Shown one piece after another: positions 23,211 to 31,745 of a DNA stretch of 51,168 nucleotides. The stretch's first letter is position 1. Every line of letters begins with the position of its first letter. The DNA is from Ruminococcus sp. (GTDB taxonomy: Bacteria > Bacillota_A > Clostridia > Oscillospirales > Ruminococcaceae). Location of the stretch: positions 1 to 51,168 of the forward strand of contig JAFVAN010000022.1 of the NCBI GenBank assembly GCA_017480485.1, in the 5' to 3' direction. The translations under genes were made by a program, and so were the position numbers. The notes beneath the pieces are model-generated. The model was not told the DNA's origin and searched no databases. It saw nothing but the letters and a program-made list of their open reading frames with translations.

Positions 23211-23964
23211 CGCTCACGTCACCTCCCAGCAGGGTCACAACGTCGATTATCTTGTCAAAGAACTGCTTGCGGCTGTCGCCGCCGCGGCTCAGCTCGTGGA
23301 AGATGCGGCCGTCCTTGATGAATATCACCCGCGATGCGTAGCTTGCGGTGAAGCTGTCGTGGGTGACCATCATGATGGTGGCCTCCAGCTCCCGATTAAG
23401 ATACGAGAACCTTTCCAGCAGCTGCCTTGCGGACTTGGAGTCCAGGGCGCCCGTGGGCTCGTCCGCCAGCACAAGGCGGGGCTCCGTAACTATGGCGCGG
23501 GCCGAGGCTACGCGCTGCTTCTGTCCGCCCGACATCTGGTAGGGGTACTTTTCCAGAACATCCCCGATGCCCAGCTGCTCCGCCACGTTCTTTACTGCGG
23601 GTCCTATCTCCTCGACGGGCTTTTTCAGGATGGTCAGCGCCAGAGCGATGTTCTCATAGGCCGTCAGGGTGTCCAGCAGGTTGAAATCCTGAAAGATAAA
23701 GCCCAGCTTCTCCCGCCTGAATTTATTCAGATCCTTGCCCTTTAGGCTCGTGATCTCCTGACCGTCCAGCAGTATGCTGCCGGAGGTGGGGCGGTCGATG
23801 GTGGAGATGCAGTTGAGCAGGGTGGTCTTGCCGCTGCCCGAGGCCCCCATTATCGCCACGAACTCTCCCTTCTCGACGGAAAAGGAAATATCGTCGATGG
23901 CCTTCGTAAGGTTCGACTTGCTGCCGTAGTATTTGATCATCTGCTGTATCTTCAATAGCTCCAA
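23200..23964 (-). CDS. ABC transporter ATP-binding protein, BceA type
   Basis: The 254-residue ATPase has Walker A GASGSGKTTLL (about 40), the Q-loop FQDFNLLDTLTAYENIALAL, signature MSGGQKQRVASARAIV and Walker B LVLADEPTGALDS. The start is a TTG at 23964 placed 8 nt after AAAGGGG. The sequence is closest in style to LolD/BceA ATPases. It energises the permease encoded after it. It is preceded by an operator-like palindrome and a leader hairpin. Confidence 0.93.
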   Translation of the reverse strand: MELLKIQQMIKYYGSKSNLTKAIDDISFSVEKGEFVAIMGASGSGKTTLLNCISTIDRPTSGSILLDGQEITSLKGKDLNKFRREKLGFIFQDFNLLDTLTAYENIALALTILKKPVEEIGPAVKNVAEQLGIGDVLEKYPYQMSGGQKQRVASARAIVTEPRLVLADEPTGALDSKSARQLLERFSYLNRELEATIMMVTHDSFTASYASRVIFIKDGRIFHELSRGGDSRKQFFDKIIDVVTLLGGDVSDAL

Positions 23965-23990
23965 GATAATGACCCCTTTCGGAAAAATAA

Positions 23991-24014
23991 GAGGCGGGAA
24001 AAGATCCCAGCCTC
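23991..24014 (-). terminator. terminator-like hairpin before bceA-like gene
   Basis: On the minus strand GAGGCTGGGA and TCCCGCCTC pair (one G-T) and are followed by TTATTTTT. It lies between the candidate -10 (TATGAT or TATATT, 24019-24029) and the ATPase start, so it may end the kinase transcript, or act as a leader attenuator or a 5' stabiliser. Confidence 0.6.
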
Positions 24015-24072
24015 CCTGAATATATCATACGTTATTTTCTGTCCGAAGTCGTTCGTTCAAGATTACCTAACC

Positions 24073-24086
24073 TTACAATTTTGTAA
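24073..24086. promoter_or_regulatory. BceR-type operator
   Basis: TTACA-ATTT-TGTAA is an exact match to the inverted repeat TNACA-N4-TGTAA known for BceR-like regulators. It lies just downstream of the kinase gene and about 110 bp before the ATPase start, where such regulators activate the transporter genes. Confidence 0.7.
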
Positions 24087-24095
24087 CCTTGGCGC

Positions 24096-25106
24096 TCAGT
24101 CCGCCTTTTCCAGCAGCCTGTCCTTCCCGAAGGTTATGGATATCTCCGTGAAGGCGCCCTGCTCCGAGCGGGCGGAGATGCTGTGGCCCAGCCTGCGGCA
24201 GAGCTTGTCGGCGATGTAGAGGCCCATGCCTGTGGAGCGGGCGCGGCTGTGGCCGTTCTGCCCCGTGAAGGATTTTTCAAATATATAGGGCAGGTCTGCC
24301 TCGGGTATGCCTATGCCGTTGTCACGAAAGCGAAGCACCGTGCGGTCGGGCAGGTCCTGAGCGGAAACGGTGATCTCCGGCGGTCGCTCATCGGAAACGT
24401 ATCTGATGCTGTTTGCTATGAGCTGCCCGAGGATGTAGCAGAGCCACTTCTCGTCGGTCATGACGTTCACGTCCAGCCCCTCGGCAGAGAGCTCGATGCC
24501 CCGCTCCTGAAGCTCGCTGCGGTATCTGACGGCGGTCTCGGCAAAGGCTCGGCTCAGGGGGACTTTTTTGATAAGATAGTCCTTCTCGGCGCTGCCGCTG
24601 CGGGCGTAGTAGAGAACGTTCTCGATAAGCCCGTCGATGCGCTGCACCTGCTCGCTGTAGCGGGTGCTGCCGTCGTTGTGGCACATGAGCTGCAGCCCCG
24701 CCACGGGCAGCTTGACCTCGTGCACCCAAAGCTCAATGTATTCCCTAAAGTCGCGGCTGTCCCGCTCCAGCTCTGCGATGTGGGCGAACATGGCGCTGTC
24801 TGCCTCGCGAACGGCGCTGTGTATCAGGCGGCCTTCAAGAAAATCCGGCTCCTCCAGCACCTCTGCCAGCAGGTATTTTTCCTTTAGCTCCTCAAGGCAG
24901 GAGCAGAGCTCGTCGTAAAAGCGCCGCCGCCGCAGGTAGTCCCAGAGCACCCTTGAGGCCACACCTATACAGAGCAGCACCAATGTTGCCGCTATGGCCG
25001 CCGCAGGTATGCGAAAGGCCGAAAGGAACAGCACCACCAGTGCCAGCGTCCCAAGGGAAATAAACAGCGCGGGCAGCCTGTCCTTCAAGTATTCACTCAG
25101 CTTCAT
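24096..25106 (-). CDS. intramembrane-sensing histidine kinase, BceS type
   Basis: The 336-residue protein has two N-terminal membrane helices (about 13-30 and 33-52) with almost no outside loop, the mark of BceS-like kinases that get their signal through the transporter. The phosphoacceptor region is ELWVHEVKLPVAGLQL (His about 129). ATP-binding boxes follow: N box QLIANSIRYV, G1 FRDNGIGIPEADLPYIFEKSFTGQNG and G2 STGMGLYIADKL. Its ATG overlaps the regulator gene by 4 bp. Confidence 0.92.
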   Translation of the reverse strand: MKLSEYLKDRLPALFISLGTLALVVLFLSAFRIPAAAIAATLVLLCIGVASRVLWDYLRRRRFYDELCSCLEELKEKYLLAEVLEEPDFLEGRLIHSAVREADSAMFAHIAELERDSRDFREYIELWVHEVKLPVAGLQLMCHNDGSTRYSEQVQRIDGLIENVLYYARSGSAEKDYLIKKVPLSRAFAETAVRYRSELQERGIELSAEGLDVNVMTDEKWLCYILGQLIANSIRYVSDERPPEITVSAQDLPDRTVLRFRDNGIGIPEADLPYIFEKSFTGQNGHSRARSTGMGLYIADKLCRRLGHSISARSEQGAFTEISITFGKDRLLEKAD

Positions 25107-25765
25107 TTTAGCACATACCCCTGTTTCTTTCGGGTCTCGATGGCGTCGGGCAGGCCCAGCTCCGCAAGCTTTGCCCGCAGGCGGCTGATGTTCACCGAGA
25201 GCGCGTTGTCGTTTATGAATTCCGCGTTGTCCCAGAGGACGGTCATAAGCTCGTCACGGGTCACTATCTCTCCCTGCCTGTCCAGCAGCAGCCCGAAGAT
25301 CAGCATCTCGTTCTTGGTCAGCACCTGCTCTCTGTCCCCAAGGGAGAGGGTCCCCTTGACGGTGCTCACCGTCACCCCGCGGTAGCTCTGCACCGCCTGC
25401 CCCCTGGACGAGCGCTTGAGCACCGCCGATATCCGCAGCAGCAGGATGGTGGGGTTGTAGGGCTTTGTGATGTAGTCGTCCGCTCCGTAGCTCATGCAAA
25501 GCACCTCGTCCAGCTCTGTGGTGCGGCTGGTAAGCATTATCACAGGCACCGAGCTTCGGCGCCGCAGCTCCTGCAGCAGGGCCTCGCCGCTCTGTTCGGG
25601 AAGGTTGATGTCCAGCAGGATAAGATCGGCCCCAGAGGAGAGCATCTGCTCAGCCGTGGTGTGAAAGTCCGTGACGCACACGATCTCATACCCCGCTCCC
25701 GACAGCAGCTTCTCCACCTCGCGCCTCAGCGCGTCGTCGTCCTCTATCAGCAGTATCCTGTACAT
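25103..25765 (-). CDS. OmpR-family response regulator, BceR type
   Basis: The start at 25765 (MYRILLIEDDDALRREVEKLL) follows GGGAGGGACGCCGA and gives 220 residues; the longer frame upstream reads into repeat DNA and is rejected. The receiver domain has acidic pocket EDDD, phosphoacceptor Asp in ADLILLDINLPEQSG (about 52) and the TSR and KPY positions. The C-terminal winged helix ends with NALSVNISRLRAKLAELGLPDAIETRKKQGYVLK. It should activate the transporter genes through the site at 24073-24086. Confidence 0.93.
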   Translation of the reverse strand: MYRILLIEDDDALRREVEKLLSGAGYEIVCVTDFHTTAEQMLSSGADLILLDINLPEQSGEALLQELRRRSSVPVIMLTSRTTELDEVLCMSYGADDYITKPYNPTILLLRISAVLKRSSRGQAVQSYRGVTVSTVKGTLSLGDREQVLTKNEMLIFGLLLDRQGEIVTRDELMTVLWDNAEFINDNALSVNISRLRAKLAELGLPDAIETRKKQGYVLK

Positions 25766-25799
25766 TCGGCGTCCCTCCCTACCTGTCGTTTCTGCTTTT

Positions 25800-25828
25800 A
25801 TTATAGCGTTTTTAGGGGAGGTTGTCAA
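25800..25828 (-). promoter_or_regulatory. promoter of the bceRS-like genes
   Basis: On the minus strand TTGACA (25823-25828) and TATAAT (25800-25805) are 17 bp apart, a perfect consensus. Confidence 0.88.
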
Positions 25829-25955
25829 TTCCTTCGGACAACCGCTTTTTGTCGCAGGGCGTAAGAATTCAGGCTCAAAAAGTGAAATGATTCCCGTGAT
25901 CTCCCCGCACGGTTTTTCACGAGCAAACAAATTGTTAAGAAAGTGCAATAATCGG

Positions 25956-26029
25956 TCTGAAAAGGTATCTCCCCCCCGCAGGGGGAGATACCTTTTCAGA
26001 CACCACGCCCTCCGCCGCGCAGCGGCGAA
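25956..26029. repeat. double-hairpin repeat family member C
   Basis: A 45-nt hairpin (25956-26000) with outer arms TCTGAAAAGGTATCTCCCCC and its complement around CCGCA, then a GC-rich hairpin CGCCG/CGGCG near 26013-26027. It lies in the bceR-DHH gene gap, upstream of both genes, so it is not needed there as a terminator. Between it and the bceR promoter (25829-25955) I see only TGATTCCCGTGATCTCC (25888-25904), similar to the element at 6411. Confidence 0.75.
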
Positions 26030-26056
26030 TGGAAAATAGCTCCTGTCCCCCCTCAA

Positions 26057-26213
26057 GGAAATCAGTTTTTAAAAGTCTTGTTCTTATCGCAGTATTTATT
26101 AGGCCGAAAGAGAGTATCCCCCCGCCAGCGGCGGGGGGGATACTCTCTTTCGGCACCCGCAATTTTGCCGCAGAGCGGCAAAATTGCATAACAAAAAATG
26201 AAAACTGATTTCC
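26057..26213. repeat. MITE-like double-hairpin element with 13-bp terminal inverted repeats (member D)
   Basis: The ends GGAAATCAGTTTT (26057-26069) and AAAACTGATTTCC (26201-26213) are exact complements. Inside are a long hairpin (26103-26154, a stem with arms GCCGAAAGAGAGTATCC and complement) and a second one (26159-26187, GCAATTTTGCCG/CGGCAAAATTGC). It has no coding capacity. Confidence 0.65.
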
Positions 26214-26222
26214 GTAGTTTCC
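26206..26222 (+). promoter_or_regulatory. 17-bp element upstream of the DHH gene promoter
   Basis: TGATTTCCGTAGTTTCC differs from 6411-6427 at two positions and lies at the same 29-bp distance from its -35 box. Its first half is also the right end of the repeat element D. Confidence 0.4.
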
Positions 26223-26234
26223 TCACGGTAATTA

Positions 26235-26262
26235 TTGACAAAAAATTTTTTTCTGCTATAAT
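26235..26262 (+). promoter_or_regulatory. promoter of the DHH phosphoesterase gene
   Basis: TTGACA (26235-26240) and TATAAT (26257-26262) are 16 bp apart in a very AT-rich spacer. Confidence 0.85.
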
Positions 26263-26329
26263 AAATATAGGCACTATTGCCCTTACTATGTCAACTATGT
26301 CACGAAAAATATCACCGGAGGAAAAGAAA

Positions 26330-27265
26330 ATGAAAAGACTTGTTACACGCAGCGATTTTGACGGGCTCGTCTGCGCAATGCTCCTGAAGGAGCTGGGGGA
26401 GATCGACGACATCAAGTTCGTTCATCCCAAGGACGTTCAGGACGGCAAGATCGACCTGAACGAGAACGACATCACCACGAACCTTCCCTTTGACCCTCGG
26501 GTCGGCCTTGCCTTTGACCACCACGAGAGCGAGCTCATACGCAACGACCCCGCAACGTACAAGGACAAGTACATCATCGACGGCAAGGCAAGGTCCGCCG
26601 CCCGCGTTGTTTACGAGTATTACGGCGGCAAGGAGCGCTTCAAGAATGTCTCCGAGGAGATAATGCTGGCCGTTGACAAGGGCGACAGCGCCGATTTCAC
26701 CGAGGACGAGATACTCGACCCCAAGGGCTGGGTGCTGATGAATTTCCTTATGGACGCCCGCACAGGCCTTGGCCGCTTCCACGATTTCCGCATCTCCAAC
26801 TACGACCTGATGATGGAGCTCATAACCTTCTGCGTTGACCACAGCATTGACGAGGTGCTGGCCCTTCCGGATGTCAAGGAGAGAGTGGATCTCTACTTTG
26901 AGCAGCAGGAGCTCTTCAAGGCCCAGCTTCAGCGCATCACAAGGATCGACGGCAAGGTGGCCGTCATCGACCTCAGGAACGAGGAGACCATCTACGCGGG
27001 CAACCGCTTCATGGTCTATGCCATGTGGCCCGAGACCGAGCTTTCGGTCCATGTTGCCTGGGGCTTCCGCAAGCAGAACACCGCCGTTATGATCGGCAAG
27101 TCCATCATCAACCGCAGCTCCGATTTCGACATCGGAAGGCTCTGCCTGACCTATGGCGGCGGCGGCCATATGAACGCCGGCACCTGCCAGCTGGACAACG
27201 ACAAGATAGACGCCGAACTGCCCGTAATTATCGACAAGCTCAACGGAAGGCTGCCTATAGAATAA
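26330..27265 (+). CDS. DHH-family phosphoesterase
   Basis: The ATG at 26330 follows CCGGAGGAAAAGAAA and gives 311 residues (MKRLVTRSDFDGLVCAMLL...); the upstream extension reads through the promoter and is rejected. The N-terminal DHH domain has SDFDGLVCA and LAFDHHESEL, and the C-terminal DHHA1-type part has YGGGGHMNAGTCQL. Members are Mn2+-dependent exopolyphosphatases, oligoribonucleases or cyclic-dinucleotide hydrolases. The short form lacks extra domains and I cannot choose among these. It stands alone with a convergent terminator. Confidence 0.88.
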   Translation: MKRLVTRSDFDGLVCAMLLKELGEIDDIKFVHPKDVQDGKIDLNENDITTNLPFDPRVGLAFDHHESELIRNDPATYKDKYIIDGKARSAARVVYEYYGGKERFKNVSEEIMLAVDKGDSADFTEDEILDPKGWVLMNFLMDARTGLGRFHDFRISNYDLMMELITFCVDHSIDEVLALPDVKERVDLYFEQQELFKAQLQRITRIDGKVAVIDLRNEETIYAGNRFMVYAMWPETELSVHVAWGFRKQNTAVMIGKSIINRSSDFDIGRLCLTYGGGGHMNAGTCQLDNDKIDAELPVIIDKLNGRLPIE

Positions 27266-27316
27266 ACAGCAAAATAATGGTTGTTGTCAGCATCCGATCT
27301 TTCTTGAAAATAATAA

Positions 27317-27394
27317 TTGCGCCGCTGCTCCGCAGCGGCGCAAAAGTGCGAAAAATGGTACCTCACCCCCTTCGGGGTGAGGTACCATTTTTCG
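27317..27394. repeat. double-hairpin repeat family member E, shared terminator
   Basis: TTGCGCCGCTG/CAGCGGCGCAA (27317-27343) is followed by a 21-bp-stem hairpin (27349-27394) with core GGTACCTCACCCC and loop CTTC. It lies between the ends of two convergent genes and should terminate both. Confidence 0.85.
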
Positions 27395-27431
27395 TCTGAA
27401 ACCATTCGTGCAACAGTTTCTTTTTCGTTTT

Positions 27432-27863
27432 TTATTTATTTCTGTTCCGGTAAAGCGATACGGCGCCCATAAGAGCGAACAGCCCAAAAAACGCCGCAAA
27501 GCCGAAAAACATAAAGGCGTATGGCCTGTCCTCGGGGATGCCGCCGAGAAACAGTGCCAAGCCGCAGCAGAACATCAGTATAGCCCATGGAACAGTGTTC
27601 ACGATCAGCTTGATATTCTGCTTTTTCTTGATATATGCCTTAGATCGATAGCTTCCCTTGGGCTCCTTGTCCGCCAGCATCTGGAAAAAAGTCATCGAGC
27701 GTTCTCCGGGTGTCATAGCGTCGGGGGCAGCCTTCTTTTTTTGTGCGGCGGCGGCAGCTGCCTTTTCGGCAGGGATGCGTGCCCCGCAGCTTGTGCACTG
27801 CCAAGGTGCACCGTCGCCAAGCTTCACTCTGGCGCCGCAGACCTCACAGATGATAGTTTGCAT
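27432..27863 (-). CDS. zinc-ribbon protein with two C-terminal membrane helices
   Basis: The 143-residue protein starts with a zinc ribbon (CEVCGARVKLGDGAPWQCTSCGARI, CxxC-x14-CxxC), followed by an Ala/Lys linker, a short helical part with TPGERSMTFFQMLADKEPKG, and two membrane helices at about 88-108 and 116-136. The ribbon would face the cytoplasm. Function unknown. It starts 52 bp downstream of the lactate dehydrogenase stop and is probably co-transcribed. Confidence 0.82.
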   Translation of the reverse strand: MQTIICEVCGARVKLGDGAPWQCTSCGARIPAEKAAAAAAQKKKAAPDAMTPGERSMTFFQMLADKEPKGSYRSKAYIKKKQNIKLIVNTVPWAILMFCCGLALFLGGIPEDRPYAFMFFGFAAFFGLFALMGAVSLYRNRNK

Positions 27864-27915
27864 GATACATCTCCTTGATATAGCCGGATACAGACACGCT
27901 CTGTCTTTTGGCAGT

Positions 27916-28869
27916 TCAAAGCTTCAGGCTCTCGAAATTATCATCCAGCACCTTGGCGGAGGCAAGGAACTTCTGCTTTTCATCCTCGGTGAGGTCCAGC
28001 TCCACGATCTCCTTTACGCCGTTGCGGCCGATTATGGTAGGCACGCCGATGAAAACGTGGCGGCAGTCATATTCTCCGCAGAGCTTCGCCGAAACAGTCA
28101 GCACGCTGTTCTCGTCCCCAAGGATGGCCTTTACTATCCTTGTCAGGGCCATGCCGATGCCGTAGTAGGTGGCGCGCTTGGCCTCAATTATCTTGTAGGC
28201 GGCGGTGCGCACCTGCTCCTCTATCTGCTCCATGTCCTTGATGCAGTAGGTGTTGTTCTCGCTCTCAAGGATGGTCTTGACGGGCTTTGTGGCAAGCATT
28301 ACCTGAGACAGGGGCACGAACTCGCTGTCGCCGTGCTCGCCGATTACGTAGGCGTGGATGTTCTTGGGGTCAACGGTGAAGTAATCTCCCAGCAGGTAGC
28401 GCAGGCGCGCAGTGTCCAGAGAGGTGCCAGTGCCGATGACCCGTGAGGCCCCGAACCGCGAGAGCTCGTAGGTAACCCTTGTCATGATGTCAACAGGGTT
28501 GGTGGCAACAAGGAAGATGCCGTCGAAGCCGCTCTTGATAACGGGCGTGATGATGGAGCGGAAGACCTCCACGTTCCTTTGCAGCAGGTCAAGGCGGGAT
28601 TCGCCCTCCTTCTGGGCCACGCCCGCCGCGATGACAACGATGTCCGCGTCCTTGCAGTGGCGGTACTCTCCTGCGTATATCTTCATGTTGGACTTTGCAA
28701 AGGCAAGGCCGTGGTTAAGGTCCATGGCTTCGCCGTTGGCCCGCTCCTTGTTTACGTCGATGAGCACCAGCTCGTTGCAGATGCCTCCCTGATTCACCAA
28801 GGAGTAGGCAAAGCTCATGCCCACCATTCCCGTGCCGATAAGCACTACTTTTCTTCTGTCTGTGTTCAT
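27916..28869 (-). CDS. ldh: L-lactate dehydrogenase
   Basis: The 317-residue enzyme reduces pyruvate to L-lactate with NADH, a fermentation end step. The Rossmann loop is VVLIGTGMVGMSFAYSL, VIAAGVAQKEGESRLDLLQRN is the substrate loop with its Arg, VATNPVDIMTRVTYELS follows, and the catalytic His is in VIGEHGDSEFVPLSQ. The Gln in the VAQKEGESR loop supports lactate over malate dehydrogenase. I see no clear promoter in the 114 bp upstream; that gap holds a decayed hairpin-repeat fragment. Confidence 0.95.
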   Translation of the reverse strand: MNTDRRKVVLIGTGMVGMSFAYSLVNQGGICNELVLIDVNKERANGEAMDLNHGLAFAKSNMKIYAGEYRHCKDADIVVIAAGVAQKEGESRLDLLQRNVEVFRSIITPVIKSGFDGIFLVATNPVDIMTRVTYELSRFGASRVIGTGTSLDTARLRYLLGDYFTVDPKNIHAYVIGEHGDSEFVPLSQVMLATKPVKTILESENNTYCIKDMEQIEEQVRTAAYKIIEAKRATYYGIGMALTRIVKAILGDENSVLTVSAKLCGEYDCRHVFIGVPTIIGRNGVKEIVELDLTEDEKQKFLASAKVLDDNFESLKL

Positions 28870-28983
28870 AATTATCCTTCTTTCTATCGGAGCTTATCTG
28901 TTTGAAAAGCTCACATTAAAGCGTTAGCTTTGGATTTTGGGAGATACCATTTTCCCATCGAATTTTCTGTCGGGCCTCGGCGC

Positions 28984-31326
28984 TTACTTCTCTATCGCCT
29001 CTGACCAGTAGGTGTTGTTGTAGATGTCGGTGAAGCAGTAGGTGAGCTTCAGCTTGCCGCTGCCCACCTTGGTGTTCGAGAGCTCCATATTGTCGGAAAC
29101 GGTCATGGCCTCGCCAAGGTAGTAGGTGTCGCTGTAGGCGCCGTCATAGGTGTAGTAGTCGCAGAGGAACTCCAGCTTGTCGCCTGTGTTCAGCTCTGTC
29201 ATGCTCTTGGCCACGGTCTCTGTCTCGCCCTCGTTGTAGTCGGTGACTGCCCCCGCGATGTAGCCGTCGGGATTTTCGTTGTCAAAGACGATGATGAGCC
29301 TTACCCGCTCGCCGTTGAGCATTGCGGGAGAGTAGCCTGTGATGGTGTATTTGTCGCCCTCCTCAACGGTGTCGGTGTGGTAGTAGGCGATGGGCTGGCC
29401 GTTGACCGAGAGCCAGTCTCCGTCTGTGTCGGCGATGAGCTTGTTGTCGCTGAAGGAGTAGATGTTGTCCAGTCCCAGATCAACATAGCCCGCGCCGTCG
29501 TCGTAGAACATATTCAGGTCCAGCTTGTGTATCAGCTTCCACTGGGACTCGGGGATGTCCAGATAGTAGGTGTCGTCCTCGGTCTCCCAAGAGAGATTTG
29601 CGGTGTCGAAATAGTTCATGGAGATATAGTCGGCTGCTGCGGCGGTGTCGCCCTCGGTCATGAAGGCTGTGTTGCCGCTGTCAAGGCCGTCTATGCTCCT
29701 GTCTCCGCCGCCGCCCAAGAAGGCCTGCAGCAGCGAGCCGATGGCGTCGGAGCCTCCCGAGGTCCCCGAAGAGGACCCGCCGAACAGCGAGGCCAAGGGG
29801 TTGGAGGTGCCGCCCGCCGCGATCTGTCCGCTGGTCTCAAGGCTTGCAAACTGGCGGATGCACTTGGCGTAGGCCGAGTCCATGCCGATCTGGTCGTAGG
29901 TGGAGCAGGCGGTGTCAACATAGGAGGTCCGCTGATAGGGGAAGTATATGGACACGCCGTAGGCGTTGGTCATGTTCGAGGAGGTGCGGTTATACTTTAC
30001 GGCGCCCTTGATGGCGTCGCTGAGGGCCTTGCCCTCGTCGGTGTTCATGTTCTCCGCAAGGTTCACAAGGTCCACCTGGTCGATCTTTGAGCTGCGGGCG
30101 AACTCACGGGTGGCATATCTCGCGTCCGAAACAGTCTGAAAATCCTTGTTGTCGATCAGCGTGCTCACAGAGCCCGAGAAGGAGGAGAGCTTGGGCGGAA
30201 CTGTGTTTGCAAACTCCGCCAGATCGATGACCGAAAGGGTGGTCTGCTGGCCCTTGCACTTAGAGGCGCAGGCGGTCACAAAGTCGTCAACGATGTTTTT
30301 GCCGATGTCGATGGTGGGCATCGAGGTGTTCTGTCCAAGCTTTGTGAGCCAGTTGGTGTAGTACCAGCCGATGCCCGGCTCCGTCTCCTCGGAGGCGATG
30401 AGGTAATCAGCGTACTCGTTGCACATGAGGGCAGTCTCCGCGGTGGCCATCAGGCAGGCGTCAAAGCCGATGAAGTCAAACTTCACGCCGCCTGCTTTAA
30501 GGGCCTTGCTTAGCTCGCTGAGGCCCATGGAGCCCTTGGACTTGTTCTTCTCGTCGTAGCCGTAGCCCGACACCGAGCCGCCGCCGTGGTCCCAGAGTAT
30601 GAGCTCGTTTCGGTCGGCGGGGTAGTTCTGCTTGCAGTATTTGATGAACTCTGCCAGATTGGTCTGGTCGGTCATGGCCTTGGTGCCGAAGTCCTGCACC
30701 AGTGGGTCAAGGCCGCCAGGCCTTACGCGGTAGATCTGGTTGACCTTGTTGCTTATGCCCTGAGTCTTCCAGTTTGAGCAGCCGCCTGTGCAGACGATGA
30801 TCTCGATATTGTCCCCGAAGCTCGAGGAGGCCATCTCCGTAAGGTCGGCGGTGGCCATGGAGTATTTGCTCTCCAGATCGGTGCCGCACATATAGACCAT
30901 AAAGGTTATCTTGTCCTGGCCGTTGCCCTTGATCTTGGTGTATTTCTCTCTCGAGCCCGCAGCGACCGTGCGGTCGGGCTCCTTGGCTGCCGAATCGGAG
31001 TAGCCCGTGGTGGAGTCTCCGCCGAAGCCCGAGGGCAGGGTAGAGTTCCCAAAGAGGCCGCCGCCCTCGCTGCCGCCCGAGGCGCCGCCGAATTTGAACA
31101 CCAGCACAACGATTATTATTATCAGTATGGGCAGGCCGATGCCGCCGCCCAGCACAGCGCGGTTTATGCCGCCGCCGGAGCCGCCTGCACCCCCCGAGCT
31201 CTTGCCCGAGTAGCCGTCCGCCGAGCCGACGGGTCCCGTCCCGAGGCCGTCGCCCCGTTTATGGACGCCCTTGCCCCCTTCGGTGACCTTTTTTTCTCTT
31301 GCCCGCGGTTTATTGTTAGGTTCCAT
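28984..31326 (-). CDS. membrane-anchored clostripain-family (C11) cysteine protease
   Basis: The 780-residue protein has a Lys/Gly-rich N-terminus, one membrane helix at about 58-79 (GLPILIIIIVVLVF) and a large outside part. The C11 domain (about 135-500) shows MVYMCGTDLESKY, the catalytic His in ELILWDHGGGSVSGYGYDE and the catalytic Cys in FDFIGFDACLMATAETALM, followed by ASEETEPGIGWYYTNWL. A Gly/Ser-rich stretch near 510-545 leads to a C-terminal beta-rich region of unknown role. C11 enzymes cut after Arg or Lys and act outside the cell. It has no neighbours in a clear operon. Confidence 0.9.
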   Translation of the reverse strand: MEPNNKPRAREKKVTEGGKGVHKRGDGLGTGPVGSADGYSGKSSGGAGGSGGGINRAVLGGGIGLPILIIIIVVLVFKFGGASGGSEGGGLFGNSTLPSGFGGDSTTGYSDSAAKEPDRTVAAGSREKYTKIKGNGQDKITFMVYMCGTDLESKYSMATADLTEMASSSFGDNIEIIVCTGGCSNWKTQGISNKVNQIYRVRPGGLDPLVQDFGTKAMTDQTNLAEFIKYCKQNYPADRNELILWDHGGGSVSGYGYDEKNKSKGSMGLSELSKALKAGGVKFDFIGFDACLMATAETALMCNEYADYLIASEETEPGIGWYYTNWLTKLGQNTSMPTIDIGKNIVDDFVTACASKCKGQQTTLSVIDLAEFANTVPPKLSSFSGSVSTLIDNKDFQTVSDARYATREFARSSKIDQVDLVNLAENMNTDEGKALSDAIKGAVKYNRTSSNMTNAYGVSIYFPYQRTSYVDTACSTYDQIGMDSAYAKCIRQFASLETSGQIAAGGTSNPLASLFGGSSSGTSGGSDAIGSLLQAFLGGGGDRSIDGLDSGNTAFMTEGDTAAAADYISMNYFDTANLSWETEDDTYYLDIPESQWKLIHKLDLNMFYDDGAGYVDLGLDNIYSFSDNKLIADTDGDWLSVNGQPIAYYHTDTVEEGDKYTITGYSPAMLNGERVRLIIVFDNENPDGYIAGAVTDYNEGETETVAKSMTELNTGDKLEFLCDYYTYDGAYSDTYYLGEAMTVSDNMELSNTKVGSGKLKLTYCFTDIYNNTYWSEAIEK

Positions 31327-31394
31327 TTAAGATACCTCCGTTTCTCATAATTACCCATGTTAATTTTACAACATCCTGTAGCTTTTGTCAATAG

Positions 31395-31650
31395 GTGCAC
31401 AGCGTGCACCACGCAAGTCGCGTGAGCACTCGCAAGCTCGTTTACAACGGTGTGATGTACGGGGACTCCCTCGCGATACGGTGCTAGCGCGCACGGCGCA
31501 GGTCGCGTGCCGCTGGCAAAGCCAGCTTACAACGGTGTGATGTACGGGGACTCCCTCGCGATACGGTGCTAGCGCGCACGGCGCAGGTCGCGTGCCGCTG
31601 GCAAAGCCAGCTTACAACGGTGTGATGTACGGGGACTCCCTCGCGATACG
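31395..31650. repeat. 85-bp tandem direct repeat, three copies
   Basis: Copies 2 (31481-31565) and 3 (31566-31650) look identical. Copy 1 (31395-31480) keeps the last half (TTACAACGGTGTGATGTACG, then GGGGACTCCCTCGCGATACG) but its first half has diverged. Each unit holds the small palindrome GCTGGCAAAGCCAGC. It lies upstream of the clostripain gene and downstream of the ferredoxin gene, in a 418-bp gap. The gap shows no gene I trust. Confidence 0.9.
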
Positions 31651-31745
31651 GTGGCACGACAACGGGCTGGGCGAGGGAAAACAAAAGGACGTCCCGCTGG
31701 TCTGGGCGGAACATCCCTCTAGGTATCATCTCAAAACGGCCTGCT

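Noticed and set aside
28902..28965. A further full double-hairpin repeat
   Set aside because: Only fragments such as GGGAGATACCATTTTCCC remain; arms do not pair well, so at most a relic.
31395..31650. CRISPR array
   Set aside because: The units are contiguous direct repeats of 85 bp with no unique spacers, and no cas gene is seen.
31484..31729. Minus-strand frame made of repeated peptide
   Set aside because: It arises from the 85-bp tandem repeat and has no start signal.
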